Shown here one piece after another: positions 1 to 7,869 of a stretch of 10,834 nt of DNA. Every line of letters begins with the position of its first letter. The stretch's first letter is position 1. A program made the translations under genes and the position numbers. Where the stretch lies: NCBI GenBank assembly GCA_020442545.1, contig JAGRJX010000203.1:1-10834 (forward strand). The letters run 5' to 3'. Below the pieces are notes generated by a model, which saw nothing but the letters and a program-made list of their open reading frames with translations, was not told the DNA's origin and did no database searches. The DNA comes from Lysobacterales bacterium (lineage in GTDB: Bacteria; Pseudomonadota; Gammaproteobacteria; Xanthomonadales; Xanthomonadaceae).

Positions 1-215
1 AGCTGCTGGCCGTCGCTGTAGCCGAGTACGCCGGTGATGGGATCAGGTGGCGGTGCCGGCTGGGCGTGGGCAGGCAGGTCCGCCAGGCTCAGGCTGAGTA
101 TGCACATCAGCAACAGGCTGGCGTGACTGAAGCCTTTGACCCGTCGGGCAACGGCTTTCCTTCCTCTCCCGCTGGTGGGGGATGGTGAAGGTGAGCTGTC
201 GTATGACTTCGTCAT
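1..215 (-). CDS. Exported protein of unknown function, N-terminal fragment (cut by window edge)
   Basis: Only the first 71 codons are in the window; the frame is open to base 1. The translation has a basic stretch (RGRK, then ARRVKGF, residues 17–29), a hydrophobic core (LLLMCILSLSLA, about 34–45) and a likely signal peptidase I site after AHA (about 49–51). A Pro-rich segment (QPAPPPDP) and GVLGYSDGQQ follow. ATG at 215 is chosen because the basic n-region needs a start upstream of it; a GGAAAG lies 6 bases before this ATG. The alternative ATG at 107 leaves no basic residues before the hydrophobic core. Residues about 8–20 are encoded by a REP-like repeat arm. The gene follows the amine oxidase on the same strand, so an exported partner protein such as a small cytochrome c or RidA-type protein is conceivable, but nothing visible decides this. 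Confidence 0.55.
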   Translation of the reverse strand, partial: MTKSYDSSPSPSPTSGRGRKAVARRVKGFSHASLLLMCILSLSLADLPAHAQPAPPPDPITGVLGYSDGQQ

Positions 216-276
216 CGTGTTCTTTCCACCCCCATCCCAGCCTTCCCCCGCCAGCGAGGGAAGGGGCAAATTCCTG
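155..276. repeat. REP-like inverted repeat pair (BIME-like element)
   Basis: Two related GC-rich arms face each other. Arm A (about 155–196) carries CTCCCGCTGGTGGGGGATGG. Arm B, read on the minus strand (about 276–226), carries CTCGCTGGCGGGGGAAGG. They share a CGCTGGYGGGGGA core. Arm B folds alone into a perfect 7-bp stem, CCTTCCC (241–247) with GGGAAGG (258–264). Between the arms lies a small dyad, ATGAC-TTC-GTCAT (203–215). The layout resembles the widespread intergenic 'CCCTCTCCCGCNGGCGGGAGAGGG' repeats of proteobacteria, known to me from general experience. It lies directly 3' of the amine oxidase gene, where such hairpins often stabilise mRNA ends or weaken downstream transcription. Confidence 0.6.
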
Positions 277-286
277 GTGCGAGCGT

Positions 287-1900
287 TCATACCGCACCTC
301 CCTGCGCGGTGGCGCGTTGATGCAGGCGTTCGATGGCGTTGAGTGCCGAGGTGACGGCGCCTTCCTGCCAGGCCGGGATGTACGAGGCGTGCTCGCCGGC
401 CAGCACGATGCGCCCATCGAAGGCGCAGAGGTTGTCGTAGTGCTGTGCGCGCAGTTGATCGGTCCAGTTGGCGAAGCAGCCCATGGTGCCGGGCTCGCGA
501 TGCCAGGCGACGGCAACGCCGTTCTCGAATTCCGTCGGGTACTGCGGGTGGATCTTCGCGCCCTGTGCGAGACCTTCCTGTATGCGCTCTGCAGGCGTCA
601 TGCCGGTGAAGCGCATGGCGTCGGTACCCCAGAGGTAGCCGCCGAGCAGGACGCCCTTCTGGCCGTGATAGCCATGCTGCGGGTAGCCGATGTTGCCGAT
701 CGGCAGGTCGGTGTAACTGATGCCGCCGTAGATGTGGTCGTCTTCTTCCCAGAAACGGCGCCTGAACTGCAGGCCGAGCTTCACCGCCGGTGCATAGGGC
801 AGGGCGCGGATGGCCGCCTGCATCGGCGCGCCGACGTTCATCGGAATCTGGCTCAGGATCGACAGCGGGATGGTGCAGACGCACCAGTCGGCGTTGGCCT
901 GGTGCTGCGCGCCACCGTTGGCCTGGTCATGGAAGTGCACGGTCACGCCCTGTTCGCCCTGCTCGATCCGGGTGACCTTGCTCTGGTAGCGGATCAGTGA
1001 ACCCAGTTCGCGGCCAAAGGCCTCGCCGATGCGGCCCATGCCGCCCACCGGCTGCATCAGCGTGGTCTGCATGTCGTACAGCGCGCCGATCGGCAGGTTG
1101 CCCCACAGGCCGGAACGCAGCAGGTCGTCAAGTTTCAGCGGCTTCGAGAATTCCGGTGCGCCGCCGATACCGCCGCCCGGATCCTTGGCGAAGCCGCGGC
1201 GGTCGTTGCTGTTGCGATCGGCGACGTAGCGGTAGTCGTTGTCCAGCGCACCCCACCACTGCAGCGAGGCCATCAATATCCGTTTGTCCTGCTCGCTGAC
1301 CAGCTGGTCGAGGCCGCCACCTTGCGCCGCTTTCGACAGCAGCTCGGCGACATGGCCGTGATAGTCGCCCTGGATGCTCCGGTAGCGCTGCGGCTTGCCA
1401 TCGAAGGCATTCTGGCTGTGCAGGAAGGCGTTGTGGTTGATCTGGACGAAGTTCTCCAGCGCCACGCCCAGCCGCTTGCAGTAATGCAGGATGCCGTGAT
1501 GGTGGTAAGGCAGCCGCCACGGACCTGGATTGAAGTACTGGCCTTCGTCGAACTCGCAGGTCTGTGTTTCGCCGCCGAGCTCGGTGTAGCGGTCGCCGCC
1601 GCGAATTGTCCAGTTGCGACCCCCGGGGCGGTCGTTGAATTCAAGAACCTGGACGGTGTAGCCGGCGTCGCGCAGTTCCATCGCGGCGACCATGCCGGCG
1701 ATGCCCGCGCCAAGGATCAGCACGCTGGCGCCGGGCGGCGCCTGGCCGACCTTTGGTGGCCCGCTGTAGCCCGATTCCGCTGCCAGCCCGAGGCTGGTCA
1801 TGGCCTGGTACATCACTGCGCTGCCGGCGCTCAGGCCGATCATGCGCAACAACTGGCGGCGCGTGACGCCGCCCGAACCTGTCCCGTCTACCCCGTCCAT
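287..1900 (-). CDS. Tat-exported FAD-dependent flavin monoamine oxidase family protein
   Basis: This 537-residue protein belongs to the flavin-containing amine oxidase superfamily (monoamine oxidase / L-amino acid oxidase type). Members oxidise an amine or amino acid to the imine and pass electrons to O2, giving H2O2. An N-terminal twin-arginine signal (TRRQLLRMIG, residues 13–22, then a hydrophobic stretch to about 41) indicates folded export to the periplasm or beyond. The Rossmann FAD motif GAGIAG is at 64–69, followed by acidic E87 (VLEFNDRPGGR), which should bind the ribose of ADP. The C-terminal FAD signature is LAGEHASYIPAWQEGA (500–515); W511 occupies the aromatic-cage position. The start at 1900 was chosen over an in-frame GTG at 1930 because AGGGGAAG lies just upstream of the ATG, whereas the GTG has no Shine–Dalgarno sequence. 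The substrate cannot be read from the sequence. A REP-like hairpin and an exported protein gene follow. Confidence 0.88.
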   Translation of the reverse strand: MDGVDGTGSGGVTRRQLLRMIGLSAGSAVMYQAMTSLGLAAESGYSGPPKVGQAPPGASVLILGAGIAGMVAAMELRDAGYTVQVLEFNDRPGGRNWTIRGGDRYTELGGETQTCEFDEGQYFNPGPWRLPYHHHGILHYCKRLGVALENFVQINHNAFLHSQNAFDGKPQRYRSIQGDYHGHVAELLSKAAQGGGLDQLVSEQDKRILMASLQWWGALDNDYRYVADRNSNDRRGFAKDPGGGIGGAPEFSKPLKLDDLLRSGLWGNLPIGALYDMQTTLMQPVGGMGRIGEAFGRELGSLIRYQSKVTRIEQGEQGVTVHFHDQANGGAQHQANADWCVCTIPLSILSQIPMNVGAPMQAAIRALPYAPAVKLGLQFRRRFWEEDDHIYGGISYTDLPIGNIGYPQHGYHGQKGVLLGGYLWGTDAMRFTGMTPAERIQEGLAQGAKIHPQYPTEFENGVAVAWHREPGTMGCFANWTDQLRAQHYDNLCAFDGRIVLAGEHASYIPAWQEGAVTSALNAIERLHQRATAQGGAV

Positions 1901-1978
1901 CCGCTTCCCCTTGCGTGTGATGGCGGTCACAGTCTAGCGCGATGGGGAGCATCTGTTGTTGGTCGAACCGGCAGCCCG

Positions 1979-1998
1979 GCCCACCGGCTCCGGTGGGC
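1979..1998. other. Strong perfect hairpin between the DUF1232 and amine oxidase genes
   Basis: GCCCACCGG (1979–1987) is the exact reverse complement of CCGGTGGGC (1990–1998), with only CT between, so the dyad is almost a perfect 20-base palindrome. It lies 57 bases past the stop of the DUF1232 gene and about 80 bases before the amine oxidase start, both on the minus strand. No T-run follows in either direction, so it is not a standard intrinsic terminator. It may stabilise the 3' end of the upstream message or pause RNA polymerase. Confidence 0.5.
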
Positions 1999-2054
1999 GG
2001 CGGGACGGATGGGCTGGCTGGTGGAGGATTACCGAGGTTCCGGAGGCAGTCGCA

Positions 2055-2678
2055 TCAGTGGATGCCGAACGGCGGATCGCGGTCGTGGCCGTTGACGTAG
2101 CTGTGCCGCTCGCGGTGGAAGCGGTCGGCGGAGAGGCTGTCGCCATAGCGTGACGTGGGCCGGCGGCGCATGCCGGCTTGCAGCAGCTCGCGTCGTGCCG
2201 CCAGCCACTGCTCGCGATCCAGTGGCCGGAAGTCGCCTTTCGCGCGAAGCTCACGACGGAAGCGGTCGAACTCCTGCCAGGCCAGCCACTCGTGATGGCG
2301 CGCACGGATGGCGATGTCGATCACCAGCGCGTCGTCGAGCAGGCCGTAGCGCGGCTGCTGGTCGGGAATCAGGTCGTCGGGATCGACGAAGTAGCGTAGC
2401 GCGGCCAGCAGGTCGGCGCGGGGCTCGTCTTCGAGCTGCCAGTCGCGGTCGCCAATCAACGCGATCATCTGCGGCACGACGTCGAGGCGCTGGCGCACGA
2501 ACGGCGGCAGACTGTGCAGGTCCACGGCGGCAAAGTTGCGCGCGCACTTGAGCAGCGTGCGGCTGCCGTCGCCATCCCGGCGTTGCGCGGCCCAGGCCTG
2601 GCGAAAGGGTTCGAGTTCGGCGCCTTCGAGGCGGAGTTCGATGCTGTTGCGGTCGATGGAGCTGGCGATGGCGTTCAT
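2055..2678 (-). CDS. DUF1232 (YkvA-like) domain protein
   Basis: This 207-residue protein contains a DUF1232-type core at about 88–125: ADLLAALRYFVDPDDLIPD, then GLLDDALVIDIAI. It matches the family pattern 'aL.Yf..P.DlIPD..p..G.lDDa.v'. The family is widespread and of unknown biochemical role; many members are short membrane-associated proteins. Here the core is flanked by charged, apparently soluble regions: an N-terminal segment with ELRLEGAELEPFRQAW, and an Arg/His-rich C-terminal tail from about 125 on. The ATG at 2678 was preferred over a GTG four codons upstream because GAGG lies at good spacing before the ATG. The gaps to its same-strand neighbours are 122 and 154 bases. The family assignment is good; no function can be given. 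Confidence 0.8.
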   Translation of the reverse strand: MNAIASSIDRNSIELRLEGAELEPFRQAWAAQRRDGDGSRTLLKCARNFAAVDLHSLPPFVRQRLDVVPQMIALIGDRDWQLEDEPRADLLAALRYFVDPDDLIPDQQPRYGLLDDALVIDIAIRARHHEWLAWQEFDRFRRELRAKGDFRPLDREQWLAARRELLQAGMRRRPTSRYGDSLSADRFHRERHSYVNGHDRDPPFGIH

Positions 2679-2800
2679 GGTGTACCTCACGATCCGTGCC
2701 GTGGACGGCGCACCCCGTTGCCCGTCGCTGTCTGCCTCCCTTGCTGACTACGATGCACCGTCGAGCACAAGAGTTGCACCGCCAGAGGTCACCTGTGTCG

Positions 2801-3343
2801 TCAGTCATGCCCTGCCGTGTTGCCTCGGGCGCTGCGATGGAACAACGTCCGGCCGAACCACAGCAGCAAGCCAAGCGCGCCGGCAAGGACGCACCCCAGA
2901 TGCAGCGCGTTGAGCGATATCGAAAACAGCAACGCATTGCCTTCGACGATGGGTGCCAGCGGACGCATGTCGCTGTGCATGAAGCTGTCGAGCAGGACAT
3001 GACTCAGCGTGCCAATCAGGCTGCCCGCTGCAATGGCTGGCCAGCCAGCCCGGGGGGCGATACGCAGCCAGTGCAGCTGGTGGGCGGACACCTGGTAGTT
3101 CGCGAAGCGCGCCAGCCACGGGTAAAGCCACCGCGTCAGCGGCATGGCCAGCAGCGCGATCGGTATGGCGCCCGCATAGGTGTGAGTAACGCCGTGAAGT
3201 ATGGCGTCGCCGCGGAAGATGCGGATCAGCGGTTCGAGGTCGATCAGAATCTGCGACACACCGAAGGCGACCAGGCTGAAGCGGCGCCCGAGCACGGCTT
3301 TGGTCGCCATCCCCGGCCCCATGTGCAAGGGGGTGAACGGCAT
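2801..3343 (-). CDS. Multi-pass inner-membrane protein, YdjM/DUF457-like putative metal-dependent hydrolase
   Basis: A 180-residue protein with about four hydrophobic segments (roughly 22–40, 54–72, 100–120, 137–164) and a basic C-terminal tail. It begins MPFTPLHMGPG and carries conserved-looking polar residues: H7, D35-x-E37-P, H50-GVT-H54, and SHVLLDSFMH (H115, D119, H123). A His/Asp pattern of this kind next to membrane helices is typical of the YdjM-like 'membrane-bound metal-dependent hydrolase' proteins, whose activity is largely unproven. The start at 3343 was chosen because AGGTGA lies 8 bases before the ATG. The longer reading frame up to 3445 adds a low-complexity Cys/His/Arg-rich stretch with no ribosome binding site. 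It is the first gene of the minus-strand series, 122 bases before the DUF1232 gene. Confidence 0.7.
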   Translation of the reverse strand: MPFTPLHMGPGMATKAVLGRRFSLVAFGVSQILIDLEPLIRIFRGDAILHGVTHTYAGAIPIALLAMPLTRWLYPWLARFANYQVSAHQLHWLRIAPRAGWPAIAAGSLIGTLSHVLLDSFMHSDMRPLAPIVEGNALLFSISLNALHLGCVLAGALGLLLWFGRTLFHRSARGNTAGHD

Positions 3344-3965
3344 CAGCGGGTCACCTCGCCCGCGAGGTTTGTGCTGGTGAGGGCCTCGCCAGCAGCAAGC
3401 CCCGTGCATGGCCATCGGATGCCCGCATGCTCCGCCAGCCGGCACTTTCCGATGTCCGACGGTCAGCGCCTGGAATGCCGGTCGCAGATGGTTTCGTCAC
3501 TTTTTTCACAATGTCCATTCGACGATCCTGGCCGGTGAAGTGGTGGCTTCGCCTCGTTCGCTTCATTGCGACGAAAACGGACTTGGCGCCGCCCGCAACG
3601 CTGACGTGATGATTCTAACGTGCAGGCCGGTGCCGGATGATGGACGCGTCATCAGCAGCATGCCGATGGTGTGTCGCGACCGGCAAACGAGCGAAACCCG
3701 GTCAATCAGCGATCGGCGGTCCGCGCAGGCAGGAGCAGCCCGAAGATCGGGGCGACCCAAACAACGGCGACCCCATCAGCGGCGATGCGGCTCGGTCCGA
3801 GTCGTGTGACGAGCGGTTTGGCGGCATTGCCGGCCGGGTGCGGCCCGCAATTTGCCCCGATTCAATTCGCAGCGTTACTTGACAGGGCATTCAGCATGGT
3901 GTACCGAAGTGCAAGCAGGGGGCACATTCCAACCGATGGCCAGTGCGCCACAAGCGAGGAACGTC
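3344..3965. other. About 620 bases without a supportable gene, between divergent genes
   Basis: Short open frames occur on both strands here, but their translations are Arg/Ser/Pro-rich with no recognisable domain, and none has a convincing ribosome binding site. The stretch separates the minus-strand membrane protein gene from the plus-strand secreted protein gene, so it must contain promoters for both. What I can see is a candidate plus-strand −35 near its right end (3879), a near-palindrome centred on GACGCGTC (3643–3650), and a run of six T at about 3502. Decayed gene remnants are possible but cannot be shown from sequence alone. Confidence 0.5.
3879..3907 (+). promoter_or_regulatory. Candidate promoter of the secreted-protein gene
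   Basis: A perfect −35 hexamer TTGACA (3879–3884) is followed 17 bases later by TACCGA (3902–3907), a poor −10 match. A start of transcription near 3914 would give a leader of about 50 bases to the ATG at 3966. The weak −10 suggests either an activated promoter or a chance −35. Confidence 0.25.
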
Positions 3966-4997
3966 ATGCGTACCTTTCTGTCGACTGCCTTGATGGTCTT
4001 CGCGGGCTTTCGATGCGGGCCGGTGATGGCAGTGGATGAGTACCGGCTGGATGATGGTATCAAGGAGCAGGGTATCGGGATCCAGGCATCGAGTCCGGTC
4101 TCCTTCTCGATGGCCTGGCTCAATCACTTCGTCGTGACTTCGGGCAACGAAACGATCACCGGCGTCAATATCAGTTTCGGTGGCGGCCTTACTGCCAACA
4201 ACATCGCGAACGGTTCATCGCTGACGGTCTATCTCTGGGGTGACGGCAACGGCGATGGTGATCCATCGGATGCTTCGGTACTTCGCTCTGTGACGGATGT
4301 GGTTGCCGGCAGCGGGACCAATACGCGGACAACCTACACGTTCATCAATCCGATCACATTGCCGGTGGGAACCTCCATTTTTGCGGGTGCCATCATCAAC
4401 TATCCGTCGCAAGTGCTGGTGGCCAGCATCGATACCGACGGCAGCGACAGCATTCCGCAGTATCCGCCGTCAGCAAGCAGCTGGATTGCCGGCAGCAGCA
4501 ATGGTTCTCCGGTGATGCCCGGCAGTCTTGCCACCGCTCAGCTGCCGGTAGCACGGGTCTCGAACGCAATTTTCGGCGGCGTGAAAGATGGCACCTGGAT
4601 CATCCGCATGAATGCCGCAACAACGAGCGGAACCCCGTTGCTCACTGTAACGCCGGATCCGCTGGATTTCGGCCAGACGAATGTCGGTGCGGTGGTCGGG
4701 CCGGCAACCTTGCAGCTGGAAAACATTGGCACGGCCGATTTGAACGTCTCGCAGATCGATCCGATCCCGCTGCCATTCAACGATATCGGAACGGGAACCT
4801 GCACGATGCCGCCGTTCGTGCTGATCCCAGGGGACAGCTGCACGCTGGAGCTGGAATTCGCGCCCGTTACGGTCGGCGTGTTCGACTACTCGCTGGGCAT
4901 CACCAGCAACGATCCGACATCCCCCACCTTGTTTCGCCTGCGCGGCGAGAGCCTCCCGCCGGGAGGTGGCGGCATCTTCAGCGACGGTTTCGAGTAG
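3966..4997 (+). CDS. Secreted choice-of-anchor-D domain protein with C-terminal '-IFSDGFE' tail
   Basis: A 343-residue exported protein. A signal peptide (residues 1–22, cleavage after VMA) is followed by a Gly/Ser/Thr-rich, probably beta-sandwich region (about 25–220). This contains DGNGDGDPSD (93–102), spaced like an EF-hand/dockerin calcium loop (D-x-N-x-D-x-D). A choice-of-anchor-D/ASH-like immunoglobulin-fold domain covers about 226–327 (LLTVTPDPLDFGQTNVG, then a C279…C292 pair around the family 'C..f.l.PG.sCtl...F.P' pattern, then GITSNDP). After PPGGGG the protein ends in IFSDGFE with no membrane helix or lipobox. The start at 3966 is supported by GAGGAA just upstream. The frame opens at 3852, but that extension would place 38 residues before an excellent signal peptide. 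It is probably an envelope or extracellular structural or binding protein; the ligand is unknown. Confidence 0.8.
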   Translation: MRTFLSTALMVFAGFRCGPVMAVDEYRLDDGIKEQGIGIQASSPVSFSMAWLNHFVVTSGNETITGVNISFGGGLTANNIANGSSLTVYLWGDGNGDGDPSDASVLRSVTDVVAGSGTNTRTTYTFINPITLPVGTSIFAGAIINYPSQVLVASIDTDGSDSIPQYPPSASSWIAGSSNGSPVMPGSLATAQLPVARVSNAIFGGVKDGTWIIRMNAATTSGTPLLTVTPDPLDFGQTNVGAVVGPATLQLENIGTADLNVSQIDPIPLPFNDIGTGTCTMPPFVLIPGDSCTLELEFAPVTVGVFDYSLGITSNDPTSPTLFRLRGESLPPGGGGIFSDGFE

Positions 4998-5019
4998 CGC
5001 ACGTCTGCGCTTCTGTCTC
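4996..5019 (+). terminator. Weak terminator-like hairpin after the secreted-protein gene
   Basis: AGCGCA (4996–5001) pairs perfectly with TGCGCT (5006–5011) around a CGTC loop, and a pyrimidine-rich TTCTGTCTC follows. The hairpin starts inside the TAG stop codon. The T-tract is interrupted, so termination is probably partial and some read-through into radA is possible. Confidence 0.35.
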
Positions 5020-5074
5020 GCCGGCTGAGGCACTCTGCGGTTACGCTGCACACCGGGAGTCGGCGGGAACGAAC

Positions 5075-6451
<1,377 letters not shown>

Positions 6452-6553
6452 GCCGTGCGTCGGTCCGCGAGGTGATCAAGCTGCCTGATTGCAGCCGGCT
6501 TGGTTGCCCGCAAGCCATCATGGTCACTGGTCATTGCGCAGTCAGGAACGACC

Positions 6554-6922
6554 TCAATGGTGGCTGAATTCGGCCAGCTCCCGGAACAGGACTTCGGTAT
6601 TCCCCAGGTTGATCTCGACCAGGCGCTTCAGCTTCACGAAACTGTCAAAGTCGATCTTCTGGCAGGAGAACGCGAGGCGGTCATCGAAGGGGCGCGCCAG
6701 CCGGCAGGACATGCCGATCATCACGCCGCCGGCCAGGCGAATGTCCACGCGGTAGTTGTCACCGTGACTGCCGTCGAACGCATCGGGCCGGGTGATCAGG
6801 CAGCCGCGCAGGGAAAGGTCCACCAGATCGCAGGTCCACATGGCCTTGGGCGAATACAGGCGCACCGTGCCTTCCACCGGAAATCGGCGAAAGCGTCGTC
6901 GTTCGTTCCCCAATGAATCCAC
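6554..6922 (-). CDS. PilZ-domain cyclic-di-GMP-binding protein
   Basis: A 122-residue stand-alone PilZ domain, expected to bind cyclic di-GMP in the cytoplasm and pass the signal to a partner protein. The arginine-rich switch ERRRFRR (7–13) supplies the RxxxR motif, and DLSLRG (35–40) is the DxSxxG motif, so both binding elements are present. The C-terminal part (DFDSFVKLKRLVEINLGN, 91–108) matches the helix seen in proteobacterial single-domain PilZ receptors. I chose GTG at 6922 as start: AGGA lies 9 bases upstream and the gene then begins 22 bases after the ypjD stop. The longer open frame to 7042 would overlap ypjD with a Cys/Trp-rich sequence that is only a shadow of that gene. It is probably transcribed with ypjD. 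Confidence 0.87.
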   Translation of the reverse strand: MDSLGNERRRFRRFPVEGTVRLYSPKAMWTCDLVDLSLRGCLITRPDAFDGSHGDNYRVDIRLAGGVMIGMSCRLARPFDDRLAFSCQKIDFDSFVKLKRLVEINLGNTEVLFRELAEFSHH

Positions 6923-6944
6923 TCGATACGATCCTTGTGCGTCG

Positions 6945-7754
6945 TCAGATGCCGCGCTGCAGAATGACTTCCAGCACGAACTTGCTGCCAAAGAATGCCA
7001 GCAAAAGCAGGGCCATGGCGAGCAGTGTCCAGCGGACCGCACGTCTGCCGCGCCAGCCGTAGCGCCAGCGGCCGAACAGAAGGACGCAAAAGGTCAGCCA
7101 GGCGAGAATCGAGAGGACCGTCTTGTGCACCAGATGCTGGGCAAACAGGTTGTCGACGAACAGCGCGCCGCTGAGCAGCGCCAGCGTCAACACCAGGAAA
7201 CCGGCGGCAATGAGCCGGAACATCAGCGATTCCAGCAGCGTCAGCGGCGGAAACCGGTGCATCAGGGTACGCAGCTCATGGCGGCGCAGTGCGCGCTCCT
7301 GGCGCCACAGCAGCAGGGCGAGCAGGGCGGCCACGGCCAGCATGGCGTAGGCAAGCAGCGCCAGGCCGGCGTGCAGCTGCAGCGGCCAGCCCATGGATTC
7401 CGGCGCATGAACACCAAACAGACCGTACGCCAGAACACTGAGAGCAGCGGCCGGATAGACCACCATCCCAAGTAGTCGAAAGTGTCGGCCCCAGGCAACC
7501 GTGCTCGTGACCAGCGCCATCCCTGCGCCGACCAGCGACAGCGCGGCGACAATGTGGATGTCCGGACCGCCAATGCGTTGCCAGGTCCAGGCGTGGGCTG
7601 CCAGATGCAGCAGTGCAGCCAGCATCCCGAGAAGGGGCCCGATCCGTCGGCTGCCGTCCGGTTTGCCGTCGTCGTCTGCAACCGCGCGCCAGCCGCCCAG
7701 AAGGGCTATGGCGACGGCGTAGGCAATCAGCGCGGCAAGCGACAAGGCAAACAT
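6945..7754 (-). CDS. ypjD: Inner-membrane protein YpjD, CcsA/HemX-like cytochrome c assembly family
   Basis: A 269-residue protein with about eight hydrophobic helices, of the CcsA/CcmC/HemX-type cytochrome c assembly superfamily. In this superfamily membrane histidines handle haem. H128 in WPLQLHAGLALLAYA and H210 in HLVHKTVLSILAW fall in the conserved positions. The C-terminal part has the YpjD-typical FGRWRYGWRGRRAVRWTL (227–244). YpjD lies divergently beside ffh in many gammaproteobacteria, as here, which supports the name. Its exact role is not established, and the classical Ccm system is separate. The start is the ATG at 7754. A longer open frame to 8243 would overlap ffh by several hundred bases and adds no membrane signature. 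The PilZ gene follows 22 bases downstream. Confidence 0.88.
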   Translation of the reverse strand: MFALSLAALIAYAVAIALLGGWRAVADDDGKPDGSRRIGPLLGMLAALLHLAAHAWTWQRIGGPDIHIVAALSLVGAGMALVTSTVAWGRHFRLLGMVVYPAAALSVLAYGLFGVHAPESMGWPLQLHAGLALLAYAMLAVAALLALLLWRQERALRRHELRTLMHRFPPLTLLESLMFRLIAAGFLVLTLALLSGALFVDNLFAQHLVHKTVLSILAWLTFCVLLFGRWRYGWRGRRAVRWTLLAMALLLLAFFGSKFVLEVILQRGI

Positions 7755-7831
7755 TCGCTCAGTTTGGCACAGGCAGCAGGGCGTCCGGAATGCCGCTTCG
7801 CGGTTTGGCCCGGCCACGTCGACGTAGACGC

Positions 7832-7837
7832 TATAAT
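7832..7837 (+). promoter_or_regulatory. Consensus −10 element upstream of ffh
   Basis: A perfect TATAAT stands 32 bases before the ffh ATG, giving a short leader of about 25 bases. No good −35 lies at 16–18 bases; TTGGCC (7805–7810) is 21 bases away. It is in the 115-base gap between the divergent ypjD and ffh. Confidence 0.5.
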
Positions 7838-7869
7838 CGCCAGCCCGCTTTCCCAGCAAGATTGAGTCG

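Noticed and set aside
182..1000. 272-codon plus-strand open frame opposite the amine oxidase gene
   Set aside because: It is antisense to a gene with clear FAD motifs; the translation is Val/Ala/Arg-rich without recognisable features.
3351..3566. Minus-strand frame beginning MKRTRR… and containing MDIVKKVTKPS
   Set aside because: The start looks gene-like, but there is no convincing ribosome binding site and the rest is an Arg/Ser-rich low-information sequence.
3756..3795. Imperfect 15-base repeats beginning GGCGAC/GGCGAT
   Set aside because: Only the first six bases recur clearly; the units diverge too much to claim a tandem repeat.
3852..3965. Upstream start for the secreted protein at 3852
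   Set aside because: It would put 38 polar residues before a standard signal peptide and lacks a ribosome binding site, while GAGGAA precedes the ATG at 3966.
6497..6516. Inverted repeat GGCTTG…CAAGCC between convergent radA and the PilZ gene
   Set aside because: The stem is only 6 bp with an 8-base loop and no T-run on either strand, so it is too weak to call a terminator.
6923..7042. Extension of the PilZ frame upstream into ypjD
   Set aside because: The added Cys/Trp-rich residues are a frame-shifted shadow of the ypjD 3' end; the GTG at 6922 with AGGA upstream fits better.
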